From positions 434,001-498,000 of the forward strand of contig NC_010525.1 in the NCBI RefSeq assembly GCF_000019805.1: 64,000 nt of DNA, given 5' to 3'. A model generated the notes under the pieces. That model was given only the letters and a program-made list of their open reading frames with translations. It ran no database searches and had not been told where the DNA came from. This stretch comes from Pyrobaculum neutrophilum V24Sta. GTDB taxonomy: Archaea; Thermoproteota; Thermoprotei; Thermoproteales; Thermoproteaceae. Below are positions 9,166 to 16,330 of the stretch, piece by piece. The position numbers and the translations under genes are program-made. How positions within the stretch are numbered: the first letter of the stretch is position 1; each line of letters starts with the position of its first letter.

Positions 9166-10199
9166 AATAGCCTGATGTACTGTTGGACGACGTTGGATAT
9201 GTGGTACTGCATGAGTTTTTCCGGCTCCAGGGGGCTGGGCCTCGCCTCCTCTATTGCCTTGACGACTTCGGCCGGAGTCTTTGCCACATAGCCGTAGTTG
9301 AGGTTTTCTACTATCTCTCTCGCGGCGTTGTAACCCTCCGCGTCTAGGACAATGGGGTAGGCGCCTAGGGCTATGGCCTCCAGCGTGGCTATGCTGAAGC
9401 CTTCTGTCTTTGACAGGTTTAGGTAGATTTTCGCCTGCGCCAGCAGGCGCCGCTTGTCTTCTTCGGCTACGTTGCGCCGCCATTCCACCTCGTGGCGCAT
9501 TCTCTTTATCTCCGCCGCCAACCTATCTCTCAGGGGACCGTCGCCGATTATCAGAACCCGTAACTTTTCGCCTACCGCATTTAGTACCTCTATCAACACG
9601 TCTAGCCCCTTGTATGGAACTAATCTCGCTACGTAGGCGAGGTCGTACGTCTTATTGTGTGACCTGTAAACTAGATAATGGTCTAAGTTTAACCCTACTG
9701 GTATAATTGCCGTATTTCTATTGTATCTAAATACTTGGTTTGCAACAATCTTTGTTGCTGTTATTACTAGGGGCGCTCGCTTTATAATCGCCTTTTCTCC
9801 CCACATCACCATCCTGCCTAGGATCCGGCCATAGTAGTCTTTCCACTTGTCCCCCCAGAATTCCCAGTACGTCAGTATTATTTTTTCTCGTGGAAGGAGG
9901 TAGGCCGGGAGGTAAGGCACTGTTACGTCTATTTTGTCGCATCTCAGATTTTTTGCCTTTTTTGCCGCGGCGTATGAGAATTTTACTGTGTTTATAATGT
10001 CGCGTCTTCCTTCTCTGTCGTATAGGGGTGGCGGGGGGCCTACTGTGGCGGTGGGGATGTCTGTAGGCCCCCAGTCGTAGGTTATGTAAGTCACTTTGTA
10101 GCCCATCTTCGACAGTTCCTTGGCAAATAGGTAGTGTCTAAGTTCTGCGCCTCCGTATGTGTATGGCCATAGGTTAGTGTGTATATAGCATATATGCAT
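9162..10199 (-). CDS. GT4 family glycosyltransferase
   Basis: A 345-residue GT-B glycosyltransferase. MHICYIHTNLWPYTYGGAEL is the canonical GT4 opening with the acceptor-site GGAE. YVARLVPYKGLDVLIEVL marks the start of the second domain, and KTEGFSIATLEAIALGAYPI is the donor E-x7-E motif. I place the start at ATG 10199, directly before the fold; the 16 upstream in-frame residues are not GT-like. The next gene starts by ATGA overlap, so at least these two GT4 genes are probably co-translated. Base composition is close to balanced, between the AT-rich and GC-rich extremes of the cluster. Confidence 0.9.
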   Translation of the reverse strand: MHICYIHTNLWPYTYGGAELRHYLFAKELSKMGYKVTYITYDWGPTDIPTATVGPPPPLYDREGRRDIINTVKFSYAAAKKAKNLRCDKIDVTVPYLPAYLLPREKIILTYWEFWGDKWKDYYGRILGRMVMWGEKAIIKRAPLVITATKIVANQVFRYNRNTAIIPVGLNLDHYLVYRSHNKTYDLAYVARLVPYKGLDVLIEVLNAVGEKLRVLIIGDGPLRDRLAAEIKRMRHEVEWRRNVAEEDKRRLLAQAKIYLNLSKTEGFSIATLEAIALGAYPIVLDAEGYNAAREIVENLNYGYVAKTPAEVVKAIEEARPSPLEPEKLMQYHISNVVQQYIRLL

Positions 10200-10231
10200 T
10201 GTTGCATCTTCAGATGGTTGCCGGTCCTCGG

Positions 10232-10657
10232 CTATGGAGTTGTGCATATCTTGCGCGTGCTTAGTCGCATTATCCTGGTTATTCTGTATTCCATGCGTTT
10301 GAGGTATAGTGCTAGGAGGGCTATTAGGATTGTGTTTATGCCGGCGGCTGTGAGGGCTGTGGCGGCTAGGGCTTTCACGTATGTTTTAACGCCAGTGAGG
10401 TACATGGCGGCTGAGTAGGCGCCTAGGGCAAGCCCCGGCGCTGTGAGGACTGCATCGTCTAGTTTTAGTTCTTTGATCTCTTTTTCTAGCTCCTGTAGGC
10501 TTCCGTCGGTGCTTCCGTTGTCTATGAGTACTAGTTTTAGGCTTTTTAGGTCGCTTAGTCTGTCGAGGGTTTTTAGGAGGAGTTTTTCGATTGGGAGTAT
10601 GTGGTTTGAGTTGTAGTTGACTACTATAGCTAGGATGTCGTATTTACTTCCTGACAT
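10232..10657 (-). CDS. Truncated GT2-like protein with a C-terminal membrane segment
   Basis: The 141-residue product begins like a GT2 enzyme (ILAIVVNYNSNHILPIEKLL, then VLIDNGSTDGSLQELEKEI). It stops matching at about residue 72, before the DxD motif that binds metal and nucleotide sugar. The rest is hydrophobic (roughly residues 75-120, one or two helices) with a basic tail. It therefore cannot be a normal transferase. It may be a deletion product joining the front of a GT2 gene to the membrane tail of another, or a small regulatory protein. The start overlaps the end of the upstream GT2 gene by 14 nt. Confidence 0.5.
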   Translation of the reverse strand: MSGSKYDILAIVVNYNSNHILPIEKLLLKTLDRLSDLKSLKLVLIDNGSTDGSLQELEKEIKELKLDDAVLTAPGLALGAYSAAMYLTGVKTYVKALAATALTAAGINTILIALLALYLKRMEYRITRIMRLSTRKICTTP

Positions 10658-11732
10658 GCGTGGCGAGGGTTGCTGCTATCATTTGTGTAGCTATGACTGG
10701 CAGGGTTAGGGCTAGTGTTGTGTAGATTAGTCTCATGTATCTGGTTACGTTGAAGAGGTTTATTGCGTGTATTAGGAGTGCTGTGCTTGCGGTGTAGAGT
10801 GCTACTGCGGCGAGTATTGTTATTTTGGGGCTTTTTGTTATTGTGGTCCATATGATCGCCCATGCTAGGTTTAGTCCTTGTATGAGCATGTTTGCTTTAC
10901 TTGATTTTTCGTGGTAGATCACCTTGCTCGTGACCTCTGTGGTTCTTAGACGTCTCAGGGCGTTGTTTATCTCTATTTCTACTCCGTAGGCTGGGTCGAA
11001 TTCTCTGTCTAGGAGCTCGAGAGCTTTTCTGGTGAATGCTCTGTATCCGTTGAATGGGTCTCCCATTGGCTTTATGAGTATTGCGTGCAATAAGGCTAGG
11101 GCTTTGTAGCCTATTTTTCTTATGGTTGGCATCTTTGTATTGGTGAATCGGTTGGCTACGACGTGATCTGCCTGGCCTTGGATTAGCGGCTGTAGCATCC
11201 TGGGTATGTCGTGCGGGTTGTGTTGGCCGTCTGCGTCGATTAAGATGGCGTATTGAGCGTCGGCTTTGAGGGCGGCTTTTATTAGTGTTGCTACGGCGGC
11301 TCCCTTGCCCATGTTTCTGGGGTGTCTAATCACGAGGGCGCCGGCTTCCTGAGCCTCCCGTGCTGTATTGTCCTTTGAGCCGTCGTCTACAACTATTACT
11401 AGGTCTACGTATCTCTTTGTAGCTGTAACTACCTGTCCTATCCGGCCCTCTTCGTTGTAGGCAGGTATGAGGGCTACGGTTTTTGCTTTTGGTATGGGCG
11501 GCATCTCCGGCGGGATGTAGCTTGTCCTCGTCGATGTGTATACCGCAATTGCCGCGGACAGGAGCATGTTTGAAGCCACATAAGCTAGGAAGGCGCTTGC
11601 GGCTGTCAACGTGTCTATTATCCTTGACTCGTTAAACTTGTCAATTGTGATAAGTATCAACGCCATTGTCACAACCAACAAAACCAACCCCGGAGACGCA
11701 AGATAGACAAGGGGATACTTTCTAACCGACAT
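10644..11732 (-). CDS. Polyprenol-phosphate hexose synthase-like GT2 (AglD/DPM1 type)
   Basis: The 362-residue protein has two N-terminal membrane helices (about residues 9-65), then a GT2 domain starting KTVALIPAYNEEGRIGQVV, VVDDGSKDN and LIDADGQHNPHDIP (DxD). An NRFTNTKMP segment is typical of dolichyl-phosphate mannose or glucose synthases. Two further helices close the protein (about 290-355). Enzymes of this family load a sugar onto polyprenyl phosphate for use by GT-C enzymes outside the membrane, which fits the GT-C-like protein in this cluster. A possible TATA element near 11755 could give this gene its own transcript. Confidence 0.88.
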   Translation of the reverse strand: MSVRKYPLVYLASPGLVLLVVTMALILITIDKFNESRIIDTLTAASAFLAYVASNMLLSAAIAVYTSTRTSYIPPEMPPIPKAKTVALIPAYNEEGRIGQVVTATKRYVDLVIVVDDGSKDNTAREAQEAGALVIRHPRNMGKGAAVATLIKAALKADAQYAILIDADGQHNPHDIPRMLQPLIQGQADHVVANRFTNTKMPTIRKIGYKALALLHAILIKPMGDPFNGYRAFTRKALELLDREFDPAYGVEIEINNALRRLRTTEVTSKVIYHEKSSKANMLIQGLNLAWAIIWTTITKSPKITILAAVALYTASTALLIHAINLFNVTRYMRLIYTTLALTLPVIATQMIAATLATHVRK

Positions 11733-11752
11733 AAGAAGGGGTCTCAGAAATA

Positions 11753-12688
11753 TTAACCTAACTCACTCACCAACTCCGCCGCCGCCCTTCTCACCGTTTC
11801 GAGGCTGTTCAGCCTGGGTCTCCAGCCGGTGAGCTCCACTATCTTTTTGATGGAGAGGAGCATGTACTTCACATCCCCCGGCCAGCCCCTCCCGTCTGGG
11901 GTCGCCGGCCTCAGCTTGATCTGTGGGGAGAGGCCCATGGCCTCAGCCACGGCCCTCGCGATGTCTAAGACAGAGGCCACGTCGAAGTTGCCCACGTTTA
12001 GCGCTAGGTACGGCTCCCCCACCTCCTCGAACTTTCTCCAGGCTCTCAGCGTTGCCTCCACAGCCTCTTCGACGTGTAGGTAGCTTTTCTTCTGTGTGCC
12101 GTCTCCTAGAACCTCCAGCTCCTCTGGCTTCTTCCTCAGCTTCATGAGGAAGTCGTAAAGCGCCCCGTGTCTCAGCCTCGGCCCCACCACGTTGGCGTAC
12201 CTCAGCGCCAGGCACCTAACGCCGTAAAGCCTGGCGTATGTGGCACACATCACCTCGCCAGCCGCCTTAGCCGTGCCGTAGACCGAAACCGGCTCCAGCG
12301 GGTAATCCTCCGGAGTCGGCATAACCCTAGCGTCTCCATACACCGTCGAAGAAGAGGCAAACACGACCATCCTAACGCCAGAGACGCGGGCCCACTCCAA
12401 CACATTAAACGTAGCCACCACATTCTCCTCAAAATGGACACGGGGCTCCGTAGTGGAAACCCTAACCTCGGGGTTCGCGGCGAAGTGGAAGACGGCGTCC
12501 GCCCTCAGCCCAACGCCCCAGCCAGGCTCCTTCAGATCCCGCCTTATGAACTCGGCGCGGGGATTCACGTTCTCCCACCTGCCGGAGGAGAGGTTGTCCA
12601 CTACGACGACCTCGTACCCCTCCTCCACAAGCCGATCCACCAGGTGGCTACCGATGAAGCCGGCTCCGCCGGTTACCAACACTCTCAT
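11753..12688 (-). CDS. UDP-glucose 4-epimerase-like NAD-dependent epimerase/dehydratase
   Basis: A 311-residue extended SDR enzyme: MRVLVTGGAGFIGSHLVDRL (NAD motif), FHFAANPEVRVS, VFASSSTVYGD, and the catalytic YGTAKAAGE (Tyr-x3-Lys). The closest functional class is archaeal GalE, interconverting UDP-glucose and UDP-galactose or their N-acetyl forms. ATG 12688 overlaps the previous stop as ATGA; a start 10 codons upstream would lie inside the preceding gene. It presumably supplies a UDP-sugar to the transferases downstream and perhaps to the UGM-like protein. Confidence 0.88.
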   Translation of the reverse strand: MRVLVTGGAGFIGSHLVDRLVEEGYEVVVVDNLSSGRWENVNPRAEFIRRDLKEPGWGVGLRADAVFHFAANPEVRVSTTEPRVHFEENVVATFNVLEWARVSGVRMVVFASSSTVYGDARVMPTPEDYPLEPVSVYGTAKAAGEVMCATYARLYGVRCLALRYANVVGPRLRHGALYDFLMKLRKKPEELEVLGDGTQKKSYLHVEEAVEATLRAWRKFEEVGEPYLALNVGNFDVASVLDIARAVAEAMGLSPQIKLRPATPDGRGWPGDVKYMLLSIKKIVELTGWRPRLNSLETVRRAAAELVSELG

Positions 12689-13035
12689 GGCCACATTGGC
12701 GTGATCTTCGGCCTCCACCTCCCGGGGGTGTTCAATATCTGTAGGCCTAGCGCGAGTGCCGTTTCCTCGTCTAGCTCGACCCCCCTCTGCCTGGCCGCGG
12801 CTCTCCCCAGGGCTATTGCCTTTTGGCGGAGGGGGGTCACGAGGTTCATGACCTCGTTTATGGCCTTCTGGAGGGCGGCGAGGAGGGTCTGCGACTTTAT
12901 CCTCCCGCCCCTCCTCAGGTAGTGGATGGTGGCGTCTATCAGCGCCCTGGCGGTGGGGCTTACAAAACGCCAGACGCCTAGGCGCAGCGCTCTTGCCCTC
13001 AGCGCGACGAGCCTCAGCCCCACCGCCAGCGGCAT
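12685..13035 (-). CDS. Small basic protein of unknown function in the sugar cluster
   Basis: A 116-residue protein starting MPLAVGLRLVALRARAL. It is rich in Arg, Ala and Leu, probably all-helical, with no membrane segment or known motif. A TATA-like element at 13055-13069 (minus strand) lies about 26 nt before the ATG, overlapping the end of the upstream dehydratase gene. The gene may therefore have its own leaderless transcript. Its stop overlaps the epimerase ATG as ATGA. I do not recognise the family. Conserved spacing and the dedicated promoter argue that it is real, possibly an accessory or regulatory protein of the cluster. Confidence 0.65.
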   Translation of the reverse strand: MPLAVGLRLVALRARALRLGVWRFVSPTARALIDATIHYLRRGGRIKSQTLLAALQKAINEVMNLVTPLRQKAIALGRAAARQRGVELDEETALALGLQILNTPGRWRPKITPMWP

Positions 13036-13064
13036 GTCGTATTGAAGGTGGGGGGTTTTTAAGT

Positions 13065-14300
13065 TTAACAGTGTCTGTTTTCCTGTTTGAGGTAGTAGTT
13101 GAGCTGGTCTCTTGCTATGTCTCTCAGCGTCTTGGTCGTGCGGAAGCCGAGGTCCTGTATCTTCCTGGTGTCTGCCAACAAGATGGGGACTTCGGCGGGT
13201 CTGAAGCGGGCTTGGTCGAACTCGACTGTTATCCTGCCCCTGTCTGTCTCCACTGCGATGCCTTTGTCCTGCGGCTCGTATTCGAGCTGCTCGTCTAGCA
13301 TGAGCCTGTCTACCTTGGTTTTCCAGAATCGGATTCCGAAGGCCGGCGATTCGTCGGGCTGGGTGGGGTCGTCCACCTTCTTGCCGCCTGCCAGCGCCTC
13401 TATCCTTCTGACCTTCCAGCCGGCCTCCTCTAGGGCGATTAGGATGTACGTGAGCACGGAGTTTGTCCTCATGGAGCCTTGGTTGTAGACCTCGCCGGGG
13501 GTTCCCCTCTCCGCCAGTAGCATGTAGCCGGCGACGATGTCCTCTACGTGGGACCAGTCTCTGAAGGCGTTGACGTTGCCTATCTTTATCCTGTCTGTCT
13601 CGCCCATCTTGAGCTTCATGACTTGGCACGCCACCTGGGCTGTGACGAACATTATGCCCCTCCCCGCCCCCTCGTGGTTGAAGGCTCTGCTGACGATTGT
13701 CCTCAGGCCGTATACGGCGTGGTATGTCCTCATGAGGTAGTCGCCGTGTACCTTGGAGGCGGCGTAGGGGGACATGGGCCTGAGGGGGTTGGTCTCGGCT
13801 ATGGGGAGCTCTGGTATCTTGGCGGGGGGCGGGTAGACGGCGCCGTACTTCTCCAGGGCTCTCTTGTACTGCCTCTCGCTGGATATGACGAGGCCGTACT
13901 CCTCGCTGGATCCCGCGAACACTATGACGGGGTTTGTCTTGTCTCTCATCCTGACGGCCTCTAGGAGGTTCGCCGTGCCTATGGTGTTTATCTCAAGGGT
14001 CTCCAGTGGGTGTGTGAAGGAGCGGGGTACGAAGGACTGGGCGGCGAGGTGGAATATGACGTCTGGCTGTGCTCTGTCTATGGCCATGGCGAGGCTTGTG
14101 ATGTCTCTCAGGTCCCCCTCTATCAGCTTGACGCCGCCTGCGACTCCTCTGTCGACGAGGTTTTTGGGGAGTGTGCCGTCCGCCCTCCTCTTGACTAGGC
14201 CGTAGACTTCGGCGCCTGCGTCTATCAGGGCTTTTGCTAGGTAGGAGCCTGCGAAGCCCCCGACTCCCGTGATCAGCACCCTCTTTCCCTGCCAGGTCAT
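13065..14300 (-). CDS. gmd: GDP-mannose 4,6-dehydratase-like SDR enzyme
   Basis: From ATG 14300 the protein is 411 residues. VLITGVGGFAGSYLAKALI is the NADP-binding motif, FAGSSEEYG matches the GMD-type signature, and SPYAASKVHGDYL contains the catalytic Tyr-x3-Lys. SRAFNHEGAGR corresponds to the GMD substrate-binding region. It is longer than typical GMD by about 50 residues in the C-terminal third. Expected reaction: GDP-mannose to GDP-4-keto-6-deoxymannose, the precursor of GDP-rhamnose and GDP-fucose. The ATG overlaps the stop of the pyrophosphorylase gene upstream as ATGA, consistent with consecutive steps. A very long upstream in-frame extension is antisense-like and was rejected. Confidence 0.85.
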   Translation of the reverse strand: MTWQGKRVLITGVGGFAGSYLAKALIDAGAEVYGLVKRRADGTLPKNLVDRGVAGGVKLIEGDLRDITSLAMAIDRAQPDVIFHLAAQSFVPRSFTHPLETLEINTIGTANLLEAVRMRDKTNPVIVFAGSSEEYGLVISSERQYKRALEKYGAVYPPPAKIPELPIAETNPLRPMSPYAASKVHGDYLMRTYHAVYGLRTIVSRAFNHEGAGRGIMFVTAQVACQVMKLKMGETDRIKIGNVNAFRDWSHVEDIVAGYMLLAERGTPGEVYNQGSMRTNSVLTYILIALEEAGWKVRRIEALAGGKKVDDPTQPDESPAFGIRFWKTKVDRLMLDEQLEYEPQDKGIAVETDRGRITVEFDQARFRPAEVPILLADTRKIQDLGFRTTKTLRDIARDQLNYYLKQENRHC

Positions 14301-14989
14301 GGCCCGCCTCCCGGCCCGGTTTTTAACATTTTTTCTACCTCCTCTAGGTCTTTGTGTGTGTCTATGGAGCGCCAGAAGGCGTCTTTGTAGACTACGGCTC
14401 TGAGCCTGCCCTGTTGGGCCAGCTTGGGGAAGAGGGTCTCCTCTATGTTGCCTCTGTCGGGGAGGTCCCTTAGCGCCTCCTTCCTGATGGCGTAGACGCC
14501 GGCGTTGATGTAGTGCTCCAGCACGGGCTTCTCTCTGAAGGCCATCACGCGGCCTTCGCCGTCTACCTCCACTACGCCGTAGGGGCTTCTGAGGGGGACG
14601 AGGGCTATGGCGGCGTCTGCCTTTTCTAGGGCGGCGGCCAGCGGCCTTGTGTCTATGTCTGTGATTATGTCGCCGTTTAGCGCGATGAACACGTCGTCGG
14701 ATATATACGGAGCGGCGTTTTTTATGGCGCCTCCGGTGCCGAGGGGCTCCTCCTCGACGCTGTAGAAGAGGCGGACGCCGTATTTCCGCCCGTCGCCCAG
14801 CGCCTCGAAGATCTTGTGGCGTAGGTACCCCACGGCGAGGACTATGTCTGTGACGCCCTGCCTCTTCAGCCACTCGATCTGCCACACGAGGATGGGCTTC
14901 CCGGCCACGGGCACGAGGGGCTTGGGCACCTCGTTGGTGAGGGGGGCGAGCCTCCTGCCGAACCCGCCCGCCAGAATCACAGCCCTCAT
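14297..14989 (-). CDS. Mannose-1-phosphate guanylyltransferase-like nucleotidyltransferase
   Basis: A 230-residue single-domain NTP-transferase. MRAVILAGGFGRRLAPLTNEVPKP is the pyrophosphorylase signature, with ALNGDIITDID (metal-binding Asp) near residue 107 and FREKP near 157. The short form without a beta-helix domain resembles archaeal and heptose-type GDP-sugar pyrophosphorylases. Because the next gene is a GMD-like dehydratase, GDP-mannose is the most likely product, but the base specificity is inferred. It is the first gene of the long minus-strand cluster; the ATG sits about 25 nt after a TATA box, suggesting a leaderless transcript. Confidence 0.82.
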   Translation of the reverse strand: MRAVILAGGFGRRLAPLTNEVPKPLVPVAGKPILVWQIEWLKRQGVTDIVLAVGYLRHKIFEALGDGRKYGVRLFYSVEEEPLGTGGAIKNAAPYISDDVFIALNGDIITDIDTRPLAAALEKADAAIALVPLRSPYGVVEVDGEGRVMAFREKPVLEHYINAGVYAIRKEALRDLPDRGNIEETLFPKLAQQGRLRAVVYKDAFWRSIDTHKDLEEVEKMLKTGPGGGP

Positions 14990-15007
14990 GTCGTTAAAAA
15001 CTCTCCG

Positions 15008-15020
15008 GTTTTTATCTATT
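15008..15020 (-). promoter_or_regulatory. TATA box of the glycan cluster
   Basis: On the minus strand this reads TAGATAAAAACCG. Its centre is about 25 nt before the ATG at 14989, the spacing expected for a crenarchaeal TATA box with transcription starting at the start codon. The genes below it to position 1 are all minus-strand and tightly packed. Confidence 0.7.
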
Positions 15021-15416
15021 CCTCCGGCACAAGCCCCGGCTCAGAACACCGCGAGTGCCCCTCGGCGCTTCCCCATGGGCGCGCTGGCATGTCGCCTCCT
15101 TTGTTGACGGTGATAGACCCGCTGGTGGTCTCCACACCCGGCCCGCGGTGGGGGGCCGCTGAGTGTGCATGTTTCTGCGGCTGGGGGGTTCTGGGGGTTT
15201 CGGCGGTGGTCTTGGGGGTCCTCTGCCTAATCGACCGGCGTGGCGCCTCGTCAGCCAGGCCAAAAGCGCCAAACAGACCGCCGATAAGTCTATGGCAATG
15301 TGAATCAACGCCAGCGCTATGCTGATCACTAGCGTAATATCGACATTGACGCTTATGTTAATAATATAGGAGCATTGTGCTGTTGTGTCTTGTGCTGTAG
15401 GTATCAGACCAAACAT
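15012..15416 (-). CDS. Possible small membrane protein (weak)
   Basis: An open frame of 134 codons. The first 55 residues include one strongly hydrophobic helix (about residues 29-55, ITLVISIALALIHIAID) followed by Arg-rich and then Pro-rich sequence that looks like non-coding translation. A TATA-like element at 15428-15438 is about 20 nt before the ATG. Only the N-terminal half resembles a protein, so it may be a broken gene whose true end is lost. The far end overlaps the promoter of the glycan cluster. No family recognised. Confidence 0.3.
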   Translation of the reverse strand: MFGLIPTAQDTTAQCSYIINISVNVDITLVISIALALIHIAIDLSAVCLALLAWLTRRHAGRLGRGPPRPPPKPPEPPSRRNMHTQRPPTAGRVWRPPAGLSPSTKEATCQRAHGEAPRGTRGVLSRGLCRRNR

Positions 15417-15526
15417 ATTTGATCTCTTAGTTTAAAAACCTGGAGCTCGCCGTTCTTTTGAGCTGTCCTGGCGGGTCGGGAGCTGGTGGTAGGTCGGCCA
15501 AAGTGGACTCCTCCCGCCGATTCTTC

Positions 15527-15581
15527 GCTGGGAGAAATCGATGGAGAAAAACGGCGAATTTCTCCATCGTTTTCTCCCGGC
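15527..15581 (+). other. Long imperfect inverted repeat (23-nt arms)
   Basis: The arms at 15527-15549 and 15559-15581 are complementary at 21 of 23 positions by Watson-Crick pairing, and one of the two exceptions is a G-T pair. They are separated by a 9-nt loop (AACGGCGAA). The inner 11 bp (CGATGGAGAAA and its complement) are perfect. As RNA this would be a very stable hairpin. It lies about 70 nt after a plus-strand TATA-like element, not next to a gene end, so a simple terminator is unlikely. It could be a small RNA or the end of a small mobile element. Confidence 0.55.
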
Positions 15582-15796
15582 ATTCAATTGTTCTGTGGGA
15601 TATCTATGTTGAATTTGGGTGGCTTGTCGGGTCATTTCGCCTTTGGCTTCCGCTGTTGTGGATTTCTGGGGGTTGGCCGTTGGGGGTGCGTTCTGGTCGT
15701 TGAGGCGCTTTTGCAACTGTGTGAGCGTGTGTCTATTATGGTGGCCGTGGTCAAGGGGCTGTTGAGCCCCGCGGGCTGGGGCGCAGGGAAATAGAA

Positions 15797-15847
15797 AGCT
15801 TTCTATTGTTCTGTATCAGAGACTCTGGTACAGGATAGTAGAAAGCT
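15797..15847 (+). other. 25-bp hairpin whose only mismatches are G-U pairs
   Basis: The left arm 15797-15821 and right arm 15823-15847 are complementary at 21 of 25 positions. All four differences are T-G or G-T, which pair as G-U in plus-strand RNA but not in the minus-strand RNA. This is the pattern expected if selection keeps an RNA helix on the plus strand. A perfect 16-bp palindrome (15791-15806) overlaps the left arm, allowing an alternative fold. No coding gene borders it, so a structured small RNA is the simplest reading. Confidence 0.55.
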
Positions 15848-16082
15848 GTTTGACGTTGGGAGTTTGTCGTTTGTGTGGGGCTGTTTGCGTTTGGGCGTCG
15901 CTAGACGTGGTGGCGAGTACAGTCTCCCGGCGCCGGGTGGCGGTTGCGGGTGGGCGGCCTTGGGCTTTGGATTTTCCGTGTGTGTGTGGCTTGTGTTGTG
16001 GGGGCCTGGGGTTAAGCGTGTTGGCGGGGGCAGTTTCTTGGCGGTCATTGAGAAAAATTCCGTATTTCTGGCGCAGGCGGAA

Positions 16083-16092
16083 GGCTTAAATG
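16083..16092 (+). promoter_or_regulatory. TATA box before candidate structured RNA
   Basis: GGCTTAAATG in a GC-rich surround, preceded by purines that could act as a BRE. Transcription would begin near 16112-16116. No long open frame starts there, so it probably drives a non-coding RNA. Confidence 0.5.
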
Positions 16093-16112
16093 CGTGTCTA
16101 TCTACAGCTGTG

Positions 16113-16316
16113 AGGGGCGGTGTCTCATGAGGGGCTGTGCCCCGATCGTGTCTGGAGAAGGGCCGCGTGCCGTTCGGTCTCATGCCCGATGACCCCGCGT
16201 CCGAGACGGCCGGGCTGTCAGTGAAGGCGCGGGCGAGGAGGAAGTCCCTAGGCGCGATTAATCAAGTTGCCAACAGTGGCCGCCTAAGGACAAGCGGTTA
16301 GGCTTATTTATTTTTG
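16113..16316 (+). ncRNA. Candidate structured RNA with RNase P-like CR I and CR V motifs
   Basis: About 200 nt of GC-rich sequence between a TATA box (16083-16092) and a T-rich tract (16303-16316). A segment GAGGAGGAAGTCC (16233-16245) resembles conserved region I of RNase P RNA. A 3' segment AGGACAAG..TTAGGCTTA (16287-16305) resembles region V. They can pair as AAG-(UC)-CCUA with UAGG-CUU, a P4-like helix with a bulge where the universal bulged U occurs, followed by a P5-like GGCG/CGCC helix capped by a GCCA-ACAG-TGGC hairpin. Pyrobaculum RNase P RNAs are known to be minimal, lacking the specificity domain. Against this call, only about 40 nt separate the two motifs and no P1 partner is seen 3' of CR V. 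It may be another structured RNA. Confidence 0.35.
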
Positions 16317-16330
16317 CAAAATATGGACAC

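Larger units (their letters stand above)
15417..16112. other. Gene-poor, hairpin-rich intergenic stretch
   Basis: No convincing protein-coding gene on either strand: the open frames here are low-complexity or lack start context. Present are a plus-strand TATA-like block at 15428-15438, three inverted repeats (15527-15581, 15755-15770, 15797-15847; the first and third listed separately), and a TATA box at 16083-16092 leading into a candidate RNA gene. The 15755-15770 hairpin is a perfect 6-bp stem, GGGGCT with AGCCCC, and a GTTG loop. Together this suggests one or more non-coding RNAs rather than empty spacer. Confidence 0.5.

Noticed and set aside
12167-12922. Long plus-strand open frame opposite the epimerase and the small basic gene
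   Set aside because: Arg/His/Pro-rich translation typical of antisense to GC-rich coding DNA; the opposite-strand frames have clear SDR motifs.
15458-15794. Plus-strand open frames across the hairpin region
   Set aside because: Low-complexity Gly/Arg/Trp-rich translations, incompatible frames over the inverted repeats, and no start context.
16303-16316. T-rich tract as a transcription terminator of the candidate RNA
   Set aside because: It is equally well placed as the TATA region of the gene starting at 16331, so termination alone cannot be claimed.
16113-16316. Candidate RNA as SRP (7S) RNA
   Set aside because: Too short and lacking the conserved helix 8 loops of archaeal SRP RNA.
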